Shown: piece after piece, positions 59,335 to 64,000 of the stretch
Layout: each line of letters begins with the position of its first letter
How positions within the stretch are numbered: the stretch's first letter is position 1
NCBI GenBank assembly: GCA_036274675.1
Contig: DASUFE010000059.1
Location: 4,070-68,069, forward strand
Length of the DNA stretch: 64,000 bases
Direction of reading: 5' to 3'
Source of the DNA: DASUFE01 sp036274675
GTDB lineage: Bacteria; Pseudomonadota; Gammaproteobacteria; HTCC5015
Notes under the pieces: generated by a model
Databases searched by the model: none
The model's input: the letters and a program-made list of their open reading frames with translations, nothing else
What the model was told of the DNA's origin: nothing
Program-made: the position numbers and the translations under genes

Positions 59335-60255
59335 CTAATGCTTCCGTTCCACTATATAGTCCGCGATTCCACGCAGTAAATCCGCCCCGGCTCCGAAATC
59401 CGCAAGCGCGGCGAGCGCTGCCTGGTGCGTGACTCGCAATTTCTCGCGTGCACCTTCGAGCCCGAGCAGGCTGTAATAGGTAGGTTTATTCAGCGCCATA
59501 TCGGCGCCCTGGGGCTTGCCCAGGGTCTCCGTATCGCTGATGACATCCAGAATATCGTCCTGGATCTGGAAGGCAAGACCGATCGATTGGGCATATTGCC
59601 GCAGATTGCGGCGCTGGTTTTCAGTGATCCTGGCCGAAGCATAGGTCGCAATCACGACGCTCGCCTCGATCAGGGCGCCGGTTTTCAGGCGATGCATCCG
59701 TTCCAGTTCCGCCAGCGTCAGCGTCTTGTTGACTGAAGCAAGATCGATCGCCTGGCCACCCGCCATGCCGGCGGCGCCTGCGGCATGCGTCAGTGTCTGC
59801 AGCATTTGCAGTTTTAGTTCGGCGTTGTCGGCGCAGTCGGGGTCGTTCGCCAGTATTTCGAAGGCCAGGGCCTGCAGCGCGTCTCCGGCCAGCAGGGCAG
59901 TCGCCTCATCGAAAGCTTTGTGGCAGGTAGGGCGTCCCCGGCGCAAATCGTCGTTATCCATCGCCGGGAGATCGTCGTGTATCAGCGAGTAGGCATGGAT
60001 CAGTTCCACGGCGCAGGCCGCCTTGAGCAGGCGCTCGGGAGCGGTATCGAGGGCGATCGCGGTGGCGAGTGTCAGCACGGGCCGGATGCGCTTGCCGCCG
60101 CCGGTTACGGAATAACGCATGGCCTGATGCAGGCGTTGCGGCGATTGATCCGCGGCCGGCAACAAGACTTCGAGGGTTTTTTCGATCTGCTGTCTCAGTG
60201 ATTCCAGTTGAGCGCGCAACGGATCGCTCGCGTTCGCCGAAGCCTGCTTATTCAT
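59335..60255 (-). CDS. ispA: farnesyl diphosphate synthase
   Basis: IspA builds FPP from IPP and DMAPP. The 306-residue protein has the first Asp-rich motif DDLPAMD (94-100), the second QDDILDV and GGGKRIRP near residue 52. It overlaps xseB by eight bases and is followed by dxs. Confidence 0.97.
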   Translation of the reverse strand: MNKQASANASDPLRAQLESLRQQIEKTLEVLLPAADQSPQRLHQAMRYSVTGGGKRIRPVLTLATAIALDTAPERLLKAACAVELIHAYSLIHDDLPAMDNDDLRRGRPTCHKAFDEATALLAGDALQALAFEILANDPDCADNAELKLQMLQTLTHAAGAAGMAGGQAIDLASVNKTLTLAELERMHRLKTGALIEASVVIATYASARITENQRRNLRQYAQSIGLAFQIQDDILDVISDTETLGKPQGADMALNKPTYYSLLGLEGAREKLRVTHQAALAALADFGAGADLLRGIADYIVERKH

Positions 60256-60496
60256 TTTCGTCGCTGTCGTCTTTCACGAAAGGCTGCGGGGTTCCGGCGG
60301 GTGTTTTCTGCGTCAATATCTGCACTTTCTGTTCGGCCTCCTGCAAGGCGCGCTGGCATTCCCGCGCCAGCACGATGCCGCGCTCGAATTGCGCCAGCGA
60401 CTCTTCAAGCGACAGCTCGCCGCCTTCCAACTGCTCGACCACGGTTTCCAGGGCGCGCAGGTTTTTCTCGAAAGAGGAGGTGGATTTCTTGGTCAT
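60248..60496 (-). CDS. xseB: exodeoxyribonuclease VII small subunit
   Basis: The 82-residue protein pairs with XseA in exonuclease VII. The family sequence SSFEKNLRALETVVEQLEGG, followed by ELSLEESLAQFERG, is clear. It starts the xseB-ispA-dxs unit. Confidence 0.95.
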   Translation of the reverse strand: MTKKSTSSFEKNLRALETVVEQLEGGELSLEESLAQFERGIVLARECQRALQEAEQKVQILTQKTPAGTPQPFVKDDSDENE

Positions 60497-60550
60497 GGGC
60501 CGATTAAGGTACCTGCCTACCGTAAATGTTTCAATAATTTAATTTCAAAG

Positions 60551-60607
60551 ACTAACCACGGAGAAGACGGAGCCCCATTGATTTAAAACCTCGGTGAACT
60601 CCATGAG
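60551..60607. repeat. heptamer inverted repeat between xseB and radA
   Basis: Left arm ACTAACCACGGAGAAGACGG (60551 on), right arm CCTCGGTGAACTCCATGAG (60589-60607). The arms are a weaker match to each other than in the other members, but carry the same AACCACGGAG unit. It lies upstream of xseB and downstream of radA, both on the minus strand. Confidence 0.6.
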
Positions 60608-60628
60608 TACCCTGTTTTTTTTTGCTGT

Positions 60629-61987
60629 TCAGCAAAGGTCCAGAATTTCACCGACTCTTTGCACCGGCACCACCTCAATATCGGTTTTCTGTCCTTTTTT
60701 AGGTGCATTGGCCTGCGGCACGATGGCGCGTTTGAAGCCGTGCTTGGCGGCTTCCTGCAGGCGTTCCTGGCCGTTGGGTACCGGGCGTATTTCGCCGGCG
60801 AGTCCGATTTCGCCGAAGGTGACGGTTTCGATATCCAGCGGACGGTTGCGGTAACTGGAGATGGCCGCCATGATCACGGCGAGATCCGCCGCCGTTTCGG
60901 TAATGCGCACTCCGCCCACGACGTTGACATAGACGTCCTGGTCGAATAGCGCGAGCCCGGCATGACGGTGCATCACGGCCAGCAGCATCGAGAGCCGGTT
61001 CTGTTCCAGACCCAGCGTCACCCGGCGTGGATTGCTGACGTGACTGGTATCGACCAGGGCCTGCACTTCCACCAGCAGCGGGCGTGTGCCTTCGCGCGTG
61101 ACCATCACGATGCTGCCCGGTACCGGCTGTTCGTGGCGCGACAGAAAAATCGCCGAAGGATTGTTGACCGGGCGCAGGCCCTGTTCCGTCATGGCGAATA
61201 CACCGAGTTCGTTGGCCGCGCCGAAGCGGTTTTTGACGGCGCGGATAATCCGGTAACGATTGCCCGCTTCGCCCTCGAAGTAAAGCACGGTATCCACCAT
61301 GTGTTCCAGCACGCGTGGGCCCGCGAGCGTGCCTTCCTTGGTGACGTGGCCGACGAACACCAGGGCGGTGTCGCTTTGCTTGGCGAAACGCACCAGTTGC
61401 GCGGCCGATTCCCGTACCTGGGCAACGGAGCCGGGCGCCGAGGTGAGCCGATCCGTGAACATGGTCTGGATGGAATCGATGACCATGACTTGCGGTTTTT
61501 CACTTTCCGCCGTTCCCAATATGCGTTCGACGGAGGTTTCCGTGAGCAGTTGCAGGGCGGGGGCGTTCAATCCCAGGCGTCGCGCCCGCATGGAAACCTG
61601 CTGCAACGATTCCTCGCCGCTGATATAGAGACAGCGCAGTTGATCGCCGAGATTGGCGAGCGTCTGTATCAGCAGCGTGGATTTGCCGATGCCAGGGTCG
61701 CCGCCCAGCAAGGTCACGGAGCCTGCGACCAGCCCGCCGCCCAACACCCGATCAAGCTCGCCGATGCCGGTGGGCGTGCGGATTTCCTCTTCGGCGGCGA
61801 CTTCGCTGAGTTGCTTGGGAACTCCCGGTTTGCCCGCGACGGCGGTACGGGGATTATTTTCGATGATGGTTTCTTCCAGCGTATTCCAGGCGCCGCAACC
61901 GCCGCACTGCCCGGACCATTGCAGGGTGGTATAGCCGCAGGCAATGCATTGAAACTGCCGTTTGGATCGGGTTTTCGCCACCGTCAT
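60629..61987 (-). CDS. radA: DNA repair protein RadA (Sms)
   Basis: RadA is a RecA-like ATPase that promotes branch migration in recombination. The 452-residue protein has the N-terminal zinc motif (Cys14, Cys17, Cys28, Cys31), Walker A GDPGIGKS (about 94-101), the RadA motif KNRFG and a C-terminal Lon-like domain. It is three bases downstream of the CorC-type gene. Confidence 0.97.
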   Translation of the reverse strand: MTVAKTRSKRQFQCIACGYTTLQWSGQCGGCGAWNTLEETIIENNPRTAVAGKPGVPKQLSEVAAEEEIRTPTGIGELDRVLGGGLVAGSVTLLGGDPGIGKSTLLIQTLANLGDQLRCLYISGEESLQQVSMRARRLGLNAPALQLLTETSVERILGTAESEKPQVMVIDSIQTMFTDRLTSAPGSVAQVRESAAQLVRFAKQSDTALVFVGHVTKEGTLAGPRVLEHMVDTVLYFEGEAGNRYRIIRAVKNRFGAANELGVFAMTEQGLRPVNNPSAIFLSRHEQPVPGSIVMVTREGTRPLLVEVQALVDTSHVSNPRRVTLGLEQNRLSMLLAVMHRHAGLALFDQDVYVNVVGGVRITETAADLAVIMAAISSYRNRPLDIETVTFGEIGLAGEIRPVPNGQERLQEAAKHGFKRAIVPQANAPKKGQKTDIEVVPVQRVGEILDLC

Positions 61988-61990
61988 GCT

Positions 61991-63304
61991 CTAAGCTCCT
62001 TCTTTTGCCGTTTCCACCGGTCTTTTTTCAGGATAGAGACGAACGGTTTTAACTGCATTGTTCCTGGTTTTGATGATTTCCACCGGCATGCCGTGCAGCA
62101 GCAGACTTGTCCCTGGTTCCGGAATCATTTCAAGATACTCGAGGATCATACCGTTCAGGGTTTTGGGTCCATCCGTGGGGAAGGAGCAGTGCAAGGCGCG
62201 GTTCAGGTCGCGAATGTGCACGCTCGCATCGGCCAGAAAACTGCCGTCCGGCTGGGGATGAATATCCTTTGAAGCCGATGAATCGGTGGTGAACTGCCCG
62301 ACGATTTCTTCCAGAATGTCTTCGAGTGTGATCAATCCCAGCAGATCGCCGTATTCATCGACCACCAGCGCCATGCGGCGCTTGCGTTTCTGGAAATTCA
62401 GGAGTTGCTTGGCCAGGGTGGTTCCTTCCGGAACGAAGTAAGGGCTGACCAGGCTGTTCTCCAGCGACTCTTTGTCGAATTCGTGTTCGGCGAACAGCCG
62501 CAGTACTCTTTTTACATGCAGGATACCGACGATATGATCGATTTTTTCACGATAAACGGGTATCCGGGTATGGTTCAGATGATTGAGTTGTTCGCGTATG
62601 CTTTCCCAGTCCGCGTCCAGATCAATACCGACCACTTCGTTGCGCGGAACCATAATGTCTTCGACCGTCGCACCTTCCAGGCTTAATATGTTAAGCAGCA
62701 TCTTTTTATGACGCTTTGGAATCATCGAGCCGGACTCGCGCACTACAGTCGATAGCTCCTCTGGGCTCAAAGAGGTTTGAGATTTTCCCTTGGGCCTTAT
62801 TCTTAGGAGATTGAGAATGCCGTTTGAGAGCACATTGAATATCCAAACGAAGGGATAGCTGATTTTCAGCAGGAAAGTGAAAATGTAGGCGGCCGGGTAT
62901 GCGATGAGTTCCGGATGCAGCGCGCCGAAGGTTTTCGGTGTGATCTCGCAGAATATCAGCATGACGATGGTCACCGGAATGGTGGAAAGCCAAGGCCCGC
63001 TCGCGCCTGCAAAAAGTTGCAAAACGATGAATGCCGCCATTACAGCTGCCAGATTGTTGGCCAGGGTGCTGAACATCAGGATCAGCCCCAGCAACTGATC
63101 CGGCTGTTCCAGCATTTTACTGACGAGCATCGCCCCGCGATGTCCCGCTTCCACCTTGTGTTTGAGGCGGTAGCGGTTGATTGACATGATGGCGGTTTCC
63201 GAAGCAGCGAAAAAAGCGGACAGGAACAGCAACCCGGCGAGCAGCCCGTATAACAGGCCTAGGGGAATATTGTCCAAGCTTGACCAGTCCTCGTATGATC
63301 CCAC
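61991..63304 (-). CDS. CNNM/CorC-HlyC family membrane protein with CBS domains
   Basis: The 437-residue protein has an N-terminal DUF21 (CNNM) domain with four membrane segments (about 15-190), a CBS pair (about 215-335, VPRNEVVGIDLDAD and DEYGDLLGLITLEDILEEIVG) and a C-terminal CorC_HlyC domain. The family exports Mg2+/Co2+; the older haemolysin label has no support. It is the first gene before radA and next to ccsA/ypjD, a known neighbourhood. Confidence 0.93.
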   Translation of the reverse strand: MGSYEDWSSLDNIPLGLLYGLLAGLLFLSAFFAASETAIMSINRYRLKHKVEAGHRGAMLVSKMLEQPDQLLGLILMFSTLANNLAAVMAAFIVLQLFAGASGPWLSTIPVTIVMLIFCEITPKTFGALHPELIAYPAAYIFTFLLKISYPFVWIFNVLSNGILNLLRIRPKGKSQTSLSPEELSTVVRESGSMIPKRHKKMLLNILSLEGATVEDIMVPRNEVVGIDLDADWESIREQLNHLNHTRIPVYREKIDHIVGILHVKRVLRLFAEHEFDKESLENSLVSPYFVPEGTTLAKQLLNFQKRKRRMALVVDEYGDLLGLITLEDILEEIVGQFTTDSSASKDIHPQPDGSFLADASVHIRDLNRALHCSFPTDGPKTLNGMILEYLEMIPEPGTSLLLHGMPVEIIKTRNNAVKTVRLYPEKRPVETAKEGA

Positions 63305-63428
63305 AGTTGAAGCAGTTTAGCGGAATCCGGACCCTTGTTGAATCGCCGGTCCGGCGCATGTCATAAGTCTCAATACGGATTTTGCTTGACAAGACTCGCC
63401 GCGTGGAGGGAAAGCGGGAAAGGCGGAG

Positions 63429-64000
63429 TCAGTCTTTCAAAATTATTTCAAGAATCAGCTTGGTGCCGAAGAAAGCCAGCATCAGCAATATCGTTCCGCC
63501 CAAGGTCCAGCGGATCGCGGTACGTCCACGCCAGCCGGCGAGATAGCGGCCGCATAACAGTATCAGGAAAACCAGCCACGCGACGCAGGAGAAAACGATT
63601 TTTTGGTTGAACCAGTCACGGGTGAAGATGAAACCGCTGATCAAAGCGAATGTCAGCAGTACAAAACCGGCGGCAATGATTTTGAACATCACGTTTTCCA
63701 GCGTTTGCAGAGGCGGCAGGGTTTGCGTGATCTGGCCGGGACGATGATTGTGTAACTGGTGGTCCCGTATGCTTAACAGGATCGCGAGCAAGGCTCCGAT
63801 GCTGAGTAGGGAATAGGAAAGTATCGACAACAAAATGTGCAGTTGCAGGAGAACAGAGGGCGCATGAATGGTATGACCGACCGGTGGCGAGACAAGTACC
63901 AGCACAATGGTGATGATGTTGATGGGCATCAACACCAGTGCAATGTGCTGAATGGATTCCCTGAGAGATATGGTCAGGCCGATCAGAAGGCTCAACCAGG
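63429..64000 (-). CDS. CcsA/YpjD-type cytochrome c assembly protein (C-terminal part, cut by window edge)
   Basis: About 190 C-terminal residues are present; the frame runs through the right edge, so TTG 63995 is probably internal. Visible membrane helices surround LHILLSILSYSLLSIGALLA and LENVMFKIIAAGFVLLTFAL; the sequence matches the YpjD/CcsA haem-handling family, usually about 265 residues. In gammaproteobacteria the gene lies between ffh and corC, so ffh should follow to the right. Confidence 0.88.
   Translation of the reverse strand, partial: WLSLLIGLTISLRESIQHIALVLMPINIITIVLVLVSPPVGHTIHAPSVLLQLHILLSILSYSLLSIGALLAILLSIRDHQLHNHRPGQITQTLPPLQTLENVMFKIIAAGFVLLTFALISGFIFTRDWFNQKIVFSCVAWLVFLILLCGRYLAGWRGRTAIRWTLGGTILLMLAFFGTKLILEIILKD

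Overview
The window is about 64 kb of a GC-rich (by eye, clearly above 50%) proteobacterial chromosome. Synteny points to the Gammaproteobacteria: purN-purM / DUF2066-hda / DUF2069-wrbA-arsC is arranged as around purM in Pseudomonas, and the lpt-kds-rpoN-hpf-ptsN-rapZ and mla-murA blocks follow the usual order. An HPr kinase (hprK) between ptsN and rapZ, the short form of HisG and a lipoyl-carrying Lpd fit a deep-branching gammaproteobacterium, or a beta/gamma boundary lineage, better than an enteric. I see no rRNA or tRNA gene, CRISPR array, prophage or insertion sequence.

Layout. (1) 1-9252, minus strand: mlaA, the Kdo and lipopolysaccharide export genes (kdsD, kdsC, lptC, lptA, lptB), sigma-54 (rpoN), hpf, ptsN, hprK, rapZ and the start of an EIIA-Man gene. 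(2) 9383-18160, plus strand: mlaFEDCB, murA, then hisG-aroG-hisD-hisC. Together with region 1 this gives all six Mla components around one divergent promoter region. (3) 18150-23109: an uncharacterised protein, a REC-GGDEF-EAL regulator, a metabolite/H+ symporter and ArfB. (4) 23236-29569: the pyruvate dehydrogenase operon aceE-aceF-lpdA on the minus strand. (5) 29745-37542: argG, followed by the main accessory stretch. This holds two tandem outer-membrane-type paralogues plus the remnant of a third, a secreted beta-helix protein, small lipoproteins, a GST and a membrane protein broken by two frameshifts. (6) 37543-45640: cls, DUF3108, purN, purM, DUF2066, hda, DUF2069, wrbA, arsC and a LysM lipoprotein. 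(7) 45667-52665: acylphosphatase, a PilB/GspE-type ATPase, a YgjV membrane protein, an uncharacterised lipoprotein with a small coiled-coil partner, a lytic transglycosylase, proS and DUF4124. (8) 52745-64000: phoH, bcp, dapA, a very short BamC-like lipoprotein, folE2-queD-dxs, ispA, xseB, radA, a CorC-type protein and a partial CcsA/YpjD gene.

The genes mostly serve envelope building (LPS export, phospholipid retrograde transport, peptidoglycan precursor and remodelling, cardiolipin), nitrogen/phosphotransfer regulation, and core biosynthesis (His, aromatics, Arg, Lys, purines, isoprenoids, pterin/queuosine precursors).

The least explained items are: a dispersed family of inverted intergenic repeats built from heptamers of the CACAGAG type; a probable ATT start codon for mlaF; a small ORF with a strong ribosome-binding site in front of ptsN; the duplicated outer-membrane-protein cassettes with matching terminators; and an uncharacterised lipoprotein/coiled-coil gene pair. 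All calls come from reading the sequence; no database search was run.
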